From Woeseiaceae bacterium (GTDB taxonomy: Bacteria; Pseudomonadota; Gammaproteobacteria; Steroidobacterales; Woeseiaceae), in NCBI GenBank assembly GCA_021773035.1, contig JAJFKU010000017.1, positions 96,554 through 160,553 on the forward strand: a stretch of 64,000 nucleotides of DNA. Direction: 5' to 3'. Under the pieces are notes generated by a model. The model had not been told where the DNA came from and did not search any database. It worked only from the letters and a program-made list of their open reading frames with translations. Below, in pieces: positions 7,600 to 16,860 of this stretch (positions are counted from its first letter, which is position 1; every line of letters begins with the position of its first letter). Position numbers and translations under genes: made by a program.

Positions 7600-8844
7600 T
7601 TAAGCACCGAAATCATCGAGGAAGATAGTGTCGCGCGTTACGCCGAGATCCTCCAGCATCGCAATAACGGCGGTATTCATCATCGGCGGACCGCAAATGT
7701 AGTACTCGCAGTCCTCCGGCGCGGAATGGTCATTAAGGTACTCAGCCAGCAGCACCTTGTGTATGAAACCGACATAGCCATCCCAGTCATCTTCGCTACG
7801 CGGTTCCGACAGAGCCAGGTGCCAGCTGAAATTGTCGTTCTCCGCCGCGAGCTGATCGAATTCGCCGACATAGAATGCCTCGCGCAGGCTGCGCGCACCG
7901 TACCAGAAGCTGATGCGCCGTTTCGAATGAAGTCGTTTCAACTGATCGAAAATGTGTGCACGCATCGGTGCCATTCCCGCTCCGCCGCCAATGAAAATCA
8001 TCTCGTTGTCGGTATCTCTGGCGAAAAAGTCCCCGAACGGCCCGGAAACCGTGACGCGGTCGCCCGCTTTGAGGCCGAAGATAAACGAAGAGATGATACC
8101 GGGTGGTACTTTGGCGCCAGCGCCCGGCGGCGGTGTCGCGATACGAACGTTCAGTTTGATCATGCCACGCTCAAGCGGGAAGTTCGCCATTGAGTACGCT
8201 CGCGATGTCACCGACCTGACATGTGACTCGTAGCGCCACAGCTTGTAACGGTCCCACTCGTCACGAAAGCGCTCGTCGATGTCGAAATCGGTAAATCGCA
8301 GATCATGCGGCGGGCACTCTATCTGCACATAACCACCGGCGCGAAAATCCATTTCCTCGCCCTCCGGCAGGCGCAACACGAGTTCCTTGATAAAACTGGA
8401 TACAGAGCGATTGGACACTACCTCACAATCGTATTTGCGGACACCGAACACTTCATCGGGAACCTGGATGCGCATCTCCTGCTTGACGGTCACCTGACAC
8501 GACAAACGAACGTGTTCGGCCGCCTCGCGCTTGTTGATGAGTGAAGTCTCGGTCGGCAGTATTGCACCGCCGCCCTCATACACCTTGACTCGGCACTGAC
8601 CACAACTGCCGCCGCCCGCACACGCCGAGGGAACGAAAATTCCGTGCTCATCGAGTCCCTGCAACAGTTTGCTGCCAACCGGGATCGCTACCTCCCGGTC
8701 GCCGTTGACCAGCACCGATACGCTACCCATGGAAACCAGCTTCGCGCGCGCCACGAGAATGACGAATACCAGCAACAGAATAATCGCGGTGAACAGCGCG
8801 ATACCGAGCCCTACCTCGAACAAAATGGAAGACGACGGGTTCAA
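7600..8844 (-). CDS. nqrF: Na+-translocating NADH:quinone reductase subunit F
   Basis: 414 residues (Vibrio about 407). One N-terminal membrane helix (8-33) is followed by a [2Fe-2S] domain with C75, C81, C84 and C116 ([10 protein letters not shown] then C). Then come the ferredoxin-reductase-like FAD domain (RAYSMANFP) and the NADH domain ([21 protein letters not shown]). It is the entry point where NADH reduces FAD and then the 2Fe-2S centre. The start is TTG, overlapping the nqrE stop (TTGA). Confidence 0.96.
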   Translation of the reverse strand: MNPSSSILFEVGLGIALFTAIILLLVFVILVARAKLVSMGSVSVLVNGDREVAIPVGSKLLQGLDEHGIFVPSACAGGGSCGQCRVKVYEGGGAILPTETSLINKREAAEHVRLSCQVTVKQEMRIQVPDEVFGVRKYDCEVVSNRSVSSFIKELVLRLPEGEEMDFRAGGYVQIECPPHDLRFTDFDIDERFRDEWDRYKLWRYESHVRSVTSRAYSMANFPLERGMIKLNVRIATPPPGAGAKVPPGIISSFIFGLKAGDRVTVSGPFGDFFARDTDNEMIFIGGGAGMAPMRAHIFDQLKRLHSKRRISFWYGARSLREAFYVGEFDQLAAENDNFSWHLALSEPRSEDDWDGYVGFIHKVLLAEYLNDHSAPEDCEYYICGPPMMNTAVIAMLEDLGVTRDTIFLDDFGA

Positions 8845-9449
8845 AGCTGTATCCCCGACAGCCCCATGAAGCCGAGCGACATCAGGCCGACAATAATGAA
8901 CGTAATACCCAGCCCCTGCAGCCCGTTGGGTACATCGCTGTAACGCAGCTTCTCACGAATTCCGGCCAGTGCTATCAGCGCAATGGCCCAGCCCGCACCG
9001 CTGCCGACACCGTAAACCACGCTTTCCGAAAAACCGTACTGCCGCTCGACCATGAACAGCGTGCCGCCCAGAATCGCACAGTTCACCGTTATCAACGGCA
9101 GGAAAATGCCGAGCGCGTTGTAGAGCTTCGGAAAGTAGCGGTCCAGCGTCATTTCGAGAATTTGTACCAGCGCGGCGATGACGCCGATGTAGCTGACCAG
9201 CCCGAGAAAACTCAGATCGACCTCCGGCAGTCCCGCCCAGCTCAAGGCTCCTGCCTTGAGCAGAAACTCGTTGATCAGGTAGTTGACCGGTACGGTAATC
9301 GTCTGCACGGCCACGACCGCAAGACCCAGGCCAATCGCCGTATCCACGCGCTTCGAGACGGCAAGAAACGTACACATGCCGAGGAAGAAAGTCAGCGCAA
9401 GATTCTCGACGAACGCGGCTTTAACAAAGAGGTTGATATAGGCGTCCAT
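8841..9449 (-). CDS. nqrE: Na+-NQR subunit E
   Basis: 202 residues from the ATG at 9449, where TGATG joins the nqrD stop; a GTG one codon upstream would add one residue. Six membrane helices. The N-terminal [15 protein letters not shown] and the central TVNCAILGG each carry a conserved cysteine that, with the NqrD pair, holds the iron centre in the membrane. Length and sequence are those of standard NqrE, which is homologous to NqrD and RnfA. Confidence 0.95.
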   Translation of the reverse strand: MDAYINLFVKAAFVENLALTFFLGMCTFLAVSKRVDTAIGLGLAVVAVQTITVPVNYLINEFLLKAGALSWAGLPEVDLSFLGLVSYIGVIAALVQILEMTLDRYFPKLYNALGIFLPLITVNCAILGGTLFMVERQYGFSESVVYGVGSGAGWAIALIALAGIREKLRYSDVPNGLQGLGITFIIVGLMSLGFMGLSGIQL

Positions 9450-10108
9450 CACAACACCTCGGTGCGGTGGACTTTGTGGATCTGGTAGTCGGGATGCTCA
9501 GCCTGCTTTGGCCGCAGCGTTCGGATAAGCCAGATGAGCAGGCCAATGATGAAGAAGGCACTCGGCGGCAACAGCATCATACCGTTCGCCTCGTACCAGC
9601 CACCGTTGCCGGTCAACGGCAATATCTCATAACCCAGCAGCGTGCCGGCACCGAACAATTCGCGGGCGATCGCAACGATGATCAGTACCAGGCTGTAGCC
9701 GAGACCATTGCCCAGGCCGTCGAGGAAACTCATCCCGACACCGTGCTTCATCGCATAGGCTTCGGCGCGGCCGAGAATAATGCAGTTCGTGATGATGAGA
9801 CCCACGAACACCGACAACTGTTTGCTGGTTTCGAAGGCGTAGGCCTTGAGCAGCTGATCCACGACGATAACGAAAGACGCGATAATCGTCATCTGCACAA
9901 TGATGCGGATATTATTCGGGATATGGTGACGAATACTGCTGATCGCCGCGCTCGATAACATGGCGACGCTGGTCATGGCTATGCACATCAACAACGCCGG
10001 CAGCAATGCCGTTGTCACTGCCAGTGCGGAACAGATACCCAATACCTGCAACGTGACCGGATTGTTGTCCACCAGCGGATCGATCAGGACCTTGCGCGCA
10101 TCAGCCAT
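9449..10108 (-). CDS. nqrD: Na+-NQR subunit D
   Basis: 219 residues from [12 protein letters not shown] at 10108. The open frame extends 29 codons further into nqrC but has no family similarity there. Six helices with [11 protein letters not shown] and [13 protein letters not shown], the conserved NqrD/RnfE segments with the iron-binding cysteines. The start lies inside nqrC (8-bp overlap) and the stop touches nqrE, indicating translational coupling. Confidence 0.95.
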   Translation of the reverse strand: MADARKVLIDPLVDNNPVTLQVLGICSALAVTTALLPALLMCIAMTSVAMLSSAAISSIRHHIPNNIRIIVQMTIIASFVIVVDQLLKAYAFETSKQLSVFVGLIITNCIILGRAEAYAMKHGVGMSFLDGLGNGLGYSLVLIIVAIARELFGAGTLLGYEILPLTGNGGWYEANGMMLLPPSAFFIIGLLIWLIRTLRPKQAEHPDYQIHKVHRTEVL

Positions 10109-10901
10109 CGTTTGCAGCCTCCTCTTTGAGCCTGGCCAGGTAAGGACCGAAGCCGTGCGATCCGGTCCAATAGCGGAGCAGATCGGAGACACCACGTCCG
10201 GTCAGCGTCGCGCCGGCCAGGCCATCGACCTGATGACTGTCATCCGCTGGCGCCTGGCCACGGACAACTTCGATACGAAGTTCGCCAGCCGCATCGAGCA
10301 GTGCCTTGCCGCTCCATTGCGCACGCCAGTCCGGTTTGTCTATCTGATCCCCGAGCCCCGGAGTCTCGGCATGTTCGTAGAAGCGCAGGCCCCGAATCGT
10401 GTTGGCATCGCGTTCCAGCGCCAGGTAGCCGTACATCGTCGACCACAATCCGGAGCCGTAGACCGGCAGGATGACCTGCGAGATACCATCGGCATTGCGA
10501 ACCAGGTAAACCTGAGCGTGAAGCGCTCGACGCCGGATACCGCCAATATCCAGATCCGCCGGCACCGCGATGCTCGACGCCGGGTCTTTGGCGGCAGCAA
10601 TTGCGTCGAAGTCGTTGACGTCGGGGCTGTCCGCGTAGTCGCCGCTCGCCAGCTCCACCAGCCGCAATTCGATATTCTCGAACGATTCGTCAATGGCGAT
10701 GCCGGGCTCATAAAGTCCGGCGACCTCGAGAACGATTTTTTGCCGATACAACTCCTCGTTACGAGTCTGTTGCGGCTTCAGTACCACAGCCGTCGCCGAC
10801 ACCAGGATGGAACAGAAAAGACTGATGCCGATCGCAACAATCAGCGTATTCGATATGCTGTCGCGAGACCGTGACGGCTTTTTTTGTTTAGCGTCAGCCA
10901 C
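10101..10901 (-). CDS. nqrC: Na+-NQR subunit C (covalent FMN)
   Basis: 266 residues, GTG start, one N-terminal membrane helix (about 18-41) and a periplasmic FMN-binding domain. The flavinylation site is [13 protein letters not shown] with T232 in the place of the modified threonine. The serine usually written SGAT is alanine here, which still fits the ApbE recognition pattern. HAETPGLGD is the other conserved segment. It overlaps nqrB by 8 bp. Confidence 0.95.
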   Translation of the reverse strand: MADAKQKKPSRSRDSISNTLIVAIGISLFCSILVSATAVVLKPQQTRNEELYRQKIVLEVAGLYEPGIAIDESFENIELRLVELASGDYADSPDVNDFDAIAAAKDPASSIAVPADLDIGGIRRRALHAQVYLVRNADGISQVILPVYGSGLWSTMYGYLALERDANTIRGLRFYEHAETPGLGDQIDKPDWRAQWSGKALLDAAGELRIEVVRGQAPADDSHQVDGLAGATLTGRGVSDLLRYWTGSHGFGPYLARLKEEAANDG

Positions 10902-12105
10902 TGCGTTTCACCCGCCGCCTTACATTCGCACGAATAACGAAGTGATCGATCATCGGAGCGAATATGTTGCCCAACAGAATCGCGAGCATGATGCCTTCCG
11001 GAAAAGCCGGATTCACGACACGAATAATGTAGGTCAAAAGGCCGACCAGGAGTCCGAATACCCAGTGCCCCGCCTGCGTATCGGGCGCACTCACCGGGTC
11101 CGTCGCCATGAAGACGGCGCCGAAAGCGAAGCCACCGAGCGCAATATGCCAGTACCAGGGCATGGCGAACATCGGGTTGCTGCTGTCGATACCGCCGAAC
11201 AGCACTGCTGGAACGATCAGGCCCAGGCAAACCGCGACCATGATTCGCCACGAGGCGATGCCCGTATAGATCAGGATAGCGGCACCGATCAAACAGGCCG
11301 CGGCCGAGGTTTCGCCCAGCGAACCCTGCATCTGGCCCAGGAACGCCTGGGTATAGGTGAGGCCGCTATCCAGCACCCCCTGCATGCCCTCGATAGCGCT
11401 AATGCCCAGAGCGGTCGCGCCGCTGAAGCCGTCCACCGGTGTCCAGACGGCGTCTCCGGATAGCTGCACGGGGTAGGCAAAGTAGAGAAACGCGCGCCCC
11501 ACCAGCGCCGGGTTGAGAAAGTTCTTGCCGGTCCCGCCGAATACTTCCTTGCCGATAACCACGCCAAAGCTGATACCGACGGCCACCTGCCAGAGCGGAA
11601 TAGAAGGCGGAAGAATCAAGGCAAACAGCATGGAGGTCACGAAGAAACCTTCGTTGACCTCGTGATTGCGCACGCTGGCGAACAATATCTCCCAGAAACC
11701 ACCGGCCATCATCGTCACGACGTAGATCGGCAGGAAGTACAGCAGGCCGTGCAGGAAATTGTCGTAAAGACTGCCCGGGTCGTGACCACCTCCCAGCATT
11801 GCCATAAGCGCACCGCGCCATCCGGGGACAACATCGGCACCGAATGCCGTCAGCGCCGTGTTCGCCTGAAAACCGGTATTCCAGATACCGACCAGCAGAC
11901 ACGGAGTGACCGCGAAAACGACCAGGATCATCACGCGTTTCAGGTCCAGCGCATCGCGAACGTGTGGCGAGCCACGAGTGACATCCGGTGGCGAATACAG
12001 CAGCGTGTCCACCATTTCGAAGATCGCGTTGAAATTTTGCAGACGACCGCCACGCGCAAACAACGGCTCCATTCTATCCAGAAATCCGCGCAGACCTTTC
12101 TTCAT
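10894..12105 (-). CDS. nqrB: Na+-NQR subunit B (covalent FMN, Na+ channel)
   Basis: 403 residues with about ten membrane helices. GFSGATALG holds T231, the ApbE-modified threonine. NPALVGRAFLYFAYP and the C-terminal TDPVSAPDTQAGHW are conserved in NqrB/RnfD. The subunit carries FMN and riboflavin, the quinone site and the sodium path. The ATG overlaps the nqrA stop (ATGA). Confidence 0.96.
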   Translation of the reverse strand: MKKGLRGFLDRMEPLFARGGRLQNFNAIFEMVDTLLYSPPDVTRGSPHVRDALDLKRVMILVVFAVTPCLLVGIWNTGFQANTALTAFGADVVPGWRGALMAMLGGGHDPGSLYDNFLHGLLYFLPIYVVTMMAGGFWEILFASVRNHEVNEGFFVTSMLFALILPPSIPLWQVAVGISFGVVIGKEVFGGTGKNFLNPALVGRAFLYFAYPVQLSGDAVWTPVDGFSGATALGISAIEGMQGVLDSGLTYTQAFLGQMQGSLGETSAAACLIGAAILIYTGIASWRIMVAVCLGLIVPAVLFGGIDSSNPMFAMPWYWHIALGGFAFGAVFMATDPVSAPDTQAGHWVFGLLVGLLTYIIRVVNPAFPEGIMLAILLGNIFAPMIDHFVIRANVRRRVKRSG

Positions 12106-13448
12106 CCGTTCGCCTCTATTTCGTCGAGGTTCATACGCAGAAACGGCCCGTACTCGTACTTGCCGTTACAAACGAACGAGCACAATGCCAAATCCTCTTC
12201 GTCGAGCTCCAGGCAACCAAGCTCCCTGGCCCTGTCGGTATCCTCGACCAGCAGGGCCTTCAGCAGCGGTGTTGCCAGAATGTCGAGCGGCATCACCTTT
12301 TCGAACGAGCCAATCGGTACCATGGCCCGCGGACTGCCGTTCTGCGTGGTGGTCAGCGGAAAGCGACCACGATTCAGAATATGACCGGCATACGCCCGCA
12401 GCGCTGAGTACTTTTTTCTGCCGAGCCTGGCAAAGGAGAGAAACTCTCTCTCGCTGTCTTCCGACAAAACCGTGATCTGATTGTGGTAGCGGCCCAGCCA
12501 GGCCAGCGGGCCGGACGCACGATGGCCGGACAGAACAGAACCACTGATGACACGCAGCGCTCCGCCAGCCGTTTCGCCCCGCAGCAGGTCCGTTGTGCTC
12601 GCGCCAATTCTTGTTCGCAGCAAGCGTGGTTTCAGGGTCATCGGACCGCTCATCGCAACAATGCGAGCGGTCGCGAGCCGGCCCGTGGAAAACAGCTGGC
12701 CTATCGCGACAACGTGGTGATAGCGAACGTGCCATACGGTCCGCCCCTCGCCGACCGGAGCGAGGTGGTGAATATGCGTCCCGACCAGGCCGGCGGGGTG
12801 CGGCCCGCTGAATTCCGCGCGCTGGAAACGACCCTTGCCCGGGCTCGGAACTCCGGAATTGGCCGCGGTGCAGAGGTAAACGGTGCCCGCCGTCAGGCGT
12901 TCCAGTACCCGCAACCCGCAAACGAATGCCTCGGGGTCTTCGGCAATAACAATCTCCGGATTCGCAGCCAGCGGGCTACTGTCGATCGCCGTAACGAAGA
13001 TCGCCGACGGCGTGGTATCCGGTGCCGGAATGCGGCTGAAGGGACGCGTTCTCAAGGCGGTCCACAAGCCGGATTTCAGAAGATTCGATCGTACGGTATC
13101 GGCATCGAGTGCCGCCAGTTTATCCGGTGAATAGGCGGGGAACTCAACCGCATCATCGCCTTCGAGACGAATAACTACCGATTGCAACGCGCGTCGCGCA
13201 CCACGATTGATCTCGATCACCTCCCCGGCACCGGGCGATGTGAATTTGACGTCGGGATTGCGCTTGTCGACGAACAGCGCTTGCCCAAGGCGCACACGGT
13301 CACCGACACTGACCGCCATGCCAGGCCGAAGCCCGACGACATCCGTGCCGAGCGACGCAACGGTCTGCACTTGGGCCGCGTCGGAAATGACTTGCTCAGG
13401 CTCGCCGCTGAGAGGGATATCGAGACCCTTTTTTATCGTTATTCGCAT
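12102..13448 (-). CDS. nqrA: Na+-NQR subunit A
   Basis: 448 residues, no membrane helix. The N-terminus MRITIKKGLDIPLSGEP and the RnfC-like domain GRLVTxR-like and PGKGRFQRAEFSGPHPAGLVG stretches are characteristic of NqrA, the peripheral cytoplasmic subunit involved in quinone binding. It follows the prenyltransferase gene by 36 bp in the same direction, so that gene is probably the operon's first member. Confidence 0.95.
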   Translation of the reverse strand: MRITIKKGLDIPLSGEPEQVISDAAQVQTVASLGTDVVGLRPGMAVSVGDRVRLGQALFVDKRNPDVKFTSPGAGEVIEINRGARRALQSVVIRLEGDDAVEFPAYSPDKLAALDADTVRSNLLKSGLWTALRTRPFSRIPAPDTTPSAIFVTAIDSSPLAANPEIVIAEDPEAFVCGLRVLERLTAGTVYLCTAANSGVPSPGKGRFQRAEFSGPHPAGLVGTHIHHLAPVGEGRTVWHVRYHHVVAIGQLFSTGRLATARIVAMSGPMTLKPRLLRTRIGASTTDLLRGETAGGALRVISGSVLSGHRASGPLAWLGRYHNQITVLSEDSEREFLSFARLGRKKYSALRAYAGHILNRGRFPLTTTQNGSPRAMVPIGSFEKVMPLDILATPLLKALLVEDTDRARELGCLELDEEDLALCSFVCNGKYEYGPFLRMNLDEIEANG

Positions 13449-13484
13449 GCGAATTCGCGCGCCTCCGTCCTGCTCCGCGTGTAT

Positions 13485-14474
13485 CTAGAGGGTATCGAGG
13501 ACGGCTGCGTATACTGCGCAGACCGCCAGCCATATCGAGCCGACCGTGTGAACGCCCAACGTCGCTTCAATCCCCTTCGTCAGTCCCTGCCGATCCTTCA
13601 CGCCGCGCCGAACCGAAGCGGCCGCTTTGTAGACGAGAAACAACAACGCGATCGGTATGACTGCTGCAGCGGGCGGCAAGCTGCCGACGATGGACATCCA
13701 GACGATAATGCCAACAGCGAACAATTGGATAAGCACATATAGTGCAGCCGTTCCGGAGAGGCCCATTCGTACCGGCAACGTTCGCTTACCGGTGGCGCCA
13801 TCCGCGCTGATATCCGGCACCTCGTTAATCAACAAGATCGCCGCCACCCAGGCACTGATGGGTAAGGCAAAAAATACCGACTGCTGATCGATAACGCCGC
13901 TCTGTAACCAGGCAGCGCCGGTCACCGGCAATAAACCGAAGGCCACTCCTACCGCCGCCTCGCCGAGACCGATTGAGCTCAAACGAAGCGGCCCCAGGGA
14001 ATACAGCACGGCGATGAGAACACCGGCCAATCCAAACCACAAAACCATCTGACCGCGAATCAAAAGCAGCAGGAGTCCGGCGGCAGCGGCGACGGCGAGC
14101 AGGCTGATACCGAGACGCGCCATGCCGTGCGCCGACATAATGCCGGTCTGAATAAACCGCGAACCGCCGGTATACGGGTAAATACGGTCGACGTTTTCGC
14201 GATCCGTACCACCGGACTCGTCACCGACGTCATTCAGGACGTTAGCACCGGCGTGTACGCAGACGGTTGCGAGCAATGCCAGCAGAAAAACCACAATGTC
14301 GAAGCTTCCCGCTACAGCACTTCCCCACGCCGTACCGGCGACCACCGGCAATACCGATGCGGGAAAGAACTTCGGCCGTGTCGCATTGAACAACCTGCGC
14401 ACCACCGCTCCAGGCGAGTCGCCCACGAACTCTTTCGGTGACGGACCGGTAACTCCGCTGATCTCCGGTGGCAT
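13485..14474 (-). CDS. MenA-like prenyltransferase (UbiA superfamily)
   Basis: 329 residues, about eight membrane helices after an acidic 25-residue lead. The two Asp-rich motifs of the superfamily are NDVGDESGGTD (81-91) and NEVPDISADGATGKRTL (217-233). The NDxxDxxxGTD form, with GGSRFIQTG after it, is that of 1,4-dihydroxy-2-naphthoate prenyltransferases (MenA/COG1575) rather than UbiA. Such enzymes put the isoprenoid tail on the naphthoquinone ring of menaquinone. It has a GGGGAG ribosome site and heads the nqr operon, and a QFR-type fumarate reductase that prefers a low-potential quinol lies in the same region. No other men gene is in the window, so a different aromatic substrate is possible. 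Confidence 0.75.
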   Translation of the reverse strand: MPPEISGVTGPSPKEFVGDSPGAVVRRLFNATRPKFFPASVLPVVAGTAWGSAVAGSFDIVVFLLALLATVCVHAGANVLNDVGDESGGTDRENVDRIYPYTGGSRFIQTGIMSAHGMARLGISLLAVAAAAGLLLLLIRGQMVLWFGLAGVLIAVLYSLGPLRLSSIGLGEAAVGVAFGLLPVTGAAWLQSGVIDQQSVFFALPISAWVAAILLINEVPDISADGATGKRTLPVRMGLSGTAALYVLIQLFAVGIIVWMSIVGSLPPAAAVIPIALLFLVYKAAASVRRGVKDRQGLTKGIEATLGVHTVGSIWLAVCAVYAAVLDTL

Positions 14475-14604
14475 GGTTTCTCCCCGTTCTCGGCCGGCCG
14501 TTCACACCGGCGCAGGCGCTGCTGTCAGTCGTTATGAATTGATTGTATAGCGCGGGAAAACGGTTTTGCGGAATAGGCGATACTACTTACGGGACGGGCG
14601 AGGT

Positions 14605-14991
14605 GAGAAAGCCGGAGCCGGCAATAAGCCGGGTTCTGTCATCGACAACCATTCATCTGGGACAGCCGTCACCGACTGCCTCAAGCAACCTACCCGGGAG
14701 TCCGCTCGGAACCGACGGTGCGAGCAAGCTCGCGTACTCCCCTATTTGGTCTTGCTCCGGGCGGGGTTTACCATGCCACGAACTGTTGCCAGTCGCGCGG
14801 TGCGCTCTTACCGCACCTTTTCACCCTTACCGGCCGCCGAAAACGACAGCTGGCGGTATATTTTCTGTGGCACTTTCCATAGGCTCGCGCCTCCCAGGCG
14901 TTACCTGGCGCCCTGTCCGAAGGAGCCCGGACTTTCCTCCATAGCGAAAACAGCGTGCTACAGCGATTGTCTGGCCAACTCCGGCTTTCTC
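14605..14991 (-). ncRNA. rnpB: RNase P RNA, bacterial class A
   Basis: Read on the minus strand, all hallmark blocks occur in order: CCAGACAATCGC near the 5' end, GGAGGAAAGTCCGGGCTCC, CAGGGCGCCAGGTAACGCCT, the AGCAAGACCAAATAGGG block and AACCCGGCTTAT near the 3' end. The P1 helix is perfect over 13 bp, pairing 14979-14991 with 14605-14617, and sets both ends, giving about 387 nt. It is the catalytic RNA that matures tRNA 5' ends. Several open frames cross it on both strands and are not genes. I see no clear T-tailed terminator after the 3' end. Confidence 0.96.
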
Positions 14992-15035
14992 GGCGGCGAG
15001 TCTACTCGAAGCCGCGACGAAGCTCTTCTTATTAT

Positions 15036-15081
15036 TTGACAAGTCGATTGTCAAAATGAATAATGACAACTTAATTGTCAA
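15036..15081 (+). promoter_or_regulatory. marR promoter with two MarR-type operator palindromes
   Basis: Two near-identical palindromes sit 27 bp centre to centre: TTGACAA-GTCGA-TTGTCAA (15036-15054) and ATGACAA-CTTAA-TTGTCAA (15063-15081). The first contains a perfect -35 TTGACA (15036-15041) and, 17 bp on, AATAAT (15059-15064, 5 of 6 to consensus). The second covers the expected transcription start. This is the classic arrangement for an autorepressing MarR dimer bound at two sites. The palindromes also lie upstream of rnpB, so divergent effects are possible. Confidence 0.62.
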
Positions 15082-15097
15082 TTCTCAGAGTATTGCC

Positions 15098-15535
15098 GTG
15101 ACGACAGACAAAAAATACCAGGTCACGTGGCTCGTTCGCCGCCTGTTCAGAGCGATGGGCGCACGAGCGGACCGATATCTCAGGGCATCCGGGCTGACTG
15201 CCGCCGACCGGGCCGTGATGGAATTTCTTTATCCGGCCGAGAAACTCTCGGTGCCAGCGATCGCCAGCCGCTACCAGGTGTCGCGACAGCACGTACAGGT
15301 GACGGCCAACGAGCTCAAAGAGAGAGGCCTGCTGAGATTCGAAGACAATCCGCAGCACAAACGCTCCGCCCTGCTCCGCCTGAGTCACCTCGGGCGCAGG
15401 AATTTCGAAGCAATCCGTAAGAACGAATCTCAAGACGTCGATCAGCTGCTCGCCGGCGTCACGGACGGCGAACTGGAGACAACGCGTAGAACACTCGAAA
15501 TCATGTTGAAAAACCTTGGCTGGGAAAAACAATGA
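15098..15535 (+). CDS. MarR-family transcriptional regulator
   Basis: 145 residues from the GTG at 15098. The ATG at 15056 is in frame, but it lies between the -35 and -10 elements of the promoter described here, so a transcript would not contain it. The winged-helix DNA-binding domain spans about residues 30-105, with the recognition helix in IASRYQVSRQHVQVTANEL and the wing in GLLRFEDNPQHKRSALLRLS, followed by the dimerization helices. MarR proteins sense small ligands and usually repress themselves and a neighbour. The stop overlaps the start of the methyltransferase gene (ATGA), its likely target. The ligand is unknown. Confidence 0.85.
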   Translation: MTTDKKYQVTWLVRRLFRAMGARADRYLRASGLTAADRAVMEFLYPAEKLSVPAIASRYQVSRQHVQVTANELKERGLLRFEDNPQHKRSALLRLSHLGRRNFEAIRKNESQDVDQLLAGVTDGELETTRRTLEIMLKNLGWEKQ

Positions 15536-15999
15536 ACCGTGCGAATACTGTTTGCGAAAAAATGCTCTCCTGCCGGCCGCCGCGTGTTGCTCTGGCGCTG
15601 CTGATTGCCGCCTCGATTATCCAGATCCTGCTACCGCCAAACGGGCTGCCGGCGTTCCCGGCTGCCGGAGTCGGCGTGAGTCTTTTGGGACTCGTGTTGA
15701 TGCTGCGCGCCTGGTGGCTGTTTCGGCGGCACAAAACGGCAATATGCCCAACGGCCGTGACGACAGCATTCCTGTCAGACGATGTCTATGCGTTGACTCG
15801 AAACCCCATGTACCTGGGCATGGTGACTCTATTGCTTGGCATCGCGCTGGTCTTCGCGAGTTGGGCGCATTACCTGGCAACGGCCGTTTACGCCCTCATT
15901 CTCGACCGCGTTTTCTGCCGCTATGAAGAGCAATCGCTGCACAGGCAGTATGGTAACCGCTACGCACTATACGCCGCGCGAGTGCGGCGCTGGGTGTAG
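15532..15999 (+). CDS. Isoprenylcysteine carboxyl methyltransferase-family membrane protein
   Basis: 155 residues with four membrane helices. The SAM-binding C-terminal motif begins at RNPMYLGM (90-97) and ends with the YEEQSLHRQYGNRYALYAARVRRW tail shared by bacterial ICMT/PEMT-like methyltransferases. Bacterial members methylate uncertain lipid or small substrates, so the substrate is not known. It is translationally coupled to the MarR regulator. Its stop abuts the stop of convergent rsmI with no gap. Confidence 0.8.
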   Translation: MNRANTVCEKMLSCRPPRVALALLIAASIIQILLPPNGLPAFPAAGVGVSLLGLVLMLRAWWLFRRHKTAICPTAVTTAFLSDDVYALTRNPMYLGMVTLLLGIALVFASWAHYLATAVYALILDRVFCRYEEQSLHRQYGNRYALYAARVRRWV

Positions 16000-16830
16000 T
16001 CAGTCTTTCAGTTGCAACAATCGTTCATACAGTGCGTTTCGTTTCAGACCCGTTACATCAGCCGCAACTTTTGCGGCATCTTTCGCCGATAGCTTACTCA
16101 TCAGGGCAGTCAGCAAACGATCCGTTTCCAACGGCGAATCCTGCGGCTTGCCTGCTCCGGAAATCACAATGGCGAACTCACCTTTACCAACGATAATGCC
16201 AGCGGCAATCTGACGCTGCAGCTCACCCAGCGTTTTATGAACGCACTGCTCGTGTATTTTTGTCAGCTCACGGCCGATAAACGCCGCTCGATCGGCGCCA
16301 AATGCTGCCACCATATCGTCGATGCACTCTTTTATCCGATGCACAGATTCGTAGAACACCAGCGTACGTGTTTCCGAAACCAGTGCCGACAGGGCCGTTT
16401 TCCGAGCCACTTGTTTTGCCGGCAGAAATCCTTCGAAACAAAAACGATTTGTCGCAATCCCGGCCACAGAAAGCGCCGCGGTTACAGCGCTCGCACCCGG
16501 TACCGGCGATACCACGATGTTGTTTCTATGAGCCTCCCGAAGCAGCCTGAAGCCCGGGTCGCTGACGAGCGGCGTGCCCGCATCGCTGACCAGCGCAACA
16601 GAATCGCCGTCGAGCAGCCGCTCGATAAGACTGCCGAGTACCCGCTCTTCGTTATGATCGTGCAGCGCCAAAAGTCGCGCTTTGCAGCCGATATGCATTA
16701 GCAATCGCCCGGTGTGGCGGGTATCCTCGGCAGCAATAAGACTCACCTCACCGAGCGTCTGGCGCGCTCGTGGTGTCAGGTCTTCAAGATTGCCGATCGG
16801 CGTTGCTACTACATACAGTATGCCGCTCAT
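16000..16830 (-). CDS. rsmI: 16S rRNA (cytidine-1402-2'-O)-methyltransferase
   Basis: 276 residues from MSGILYVVATPIGNLEDLTP. A further 66 in-frame codons upstream overlap lpoA and have no family match. Tetrapyrrole-methylase fold motifs are present: ATPIGNLED, AEDTRHTGRLL, LVSDAGTPLVSDPG, VSPVPGASA and FYESVHR. It modifies C1402 in the ribosomal P site. It is divergent from lpoA (30 bp between starts), the same pairing as yraL and yraM in E. coli. Confidence 0.95.
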   Translation of the reverse strand: MSGILYVVATPIGNLEDLTPRARQTLGEVSLIAAEDTRHTGRLLMHIGCKARLLALHDHNEERVLGSLIERLLDGDSVALVSDAGTPLVSDPGFRLLREAHRNNIVVSPVPGASAVTAALSVAGIATNRFCFEGFLPAKQVARKTALSALVSETRTLVFYESVHRIKECIDDMVAAFGADRAAFIGRELTKIHEQCVHKTLGELQRQIAAGIIVGKGEFAIVISGAGKPQDSPLETDRLLTALMSKLSAKDAAKVAADVTGLKRNALYERLLQLKD

Positions 16831-16860
16831 CTGGCGCGGAATCCTCAACTGGTTGGGCAC

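Noticed and set aside
14543..15039. Open frames on both strands in the marR upstream region
   Set aside because: They cross the RNase P RNA, whose conserved blocks and 13-bp P1 helix explain the sequence.
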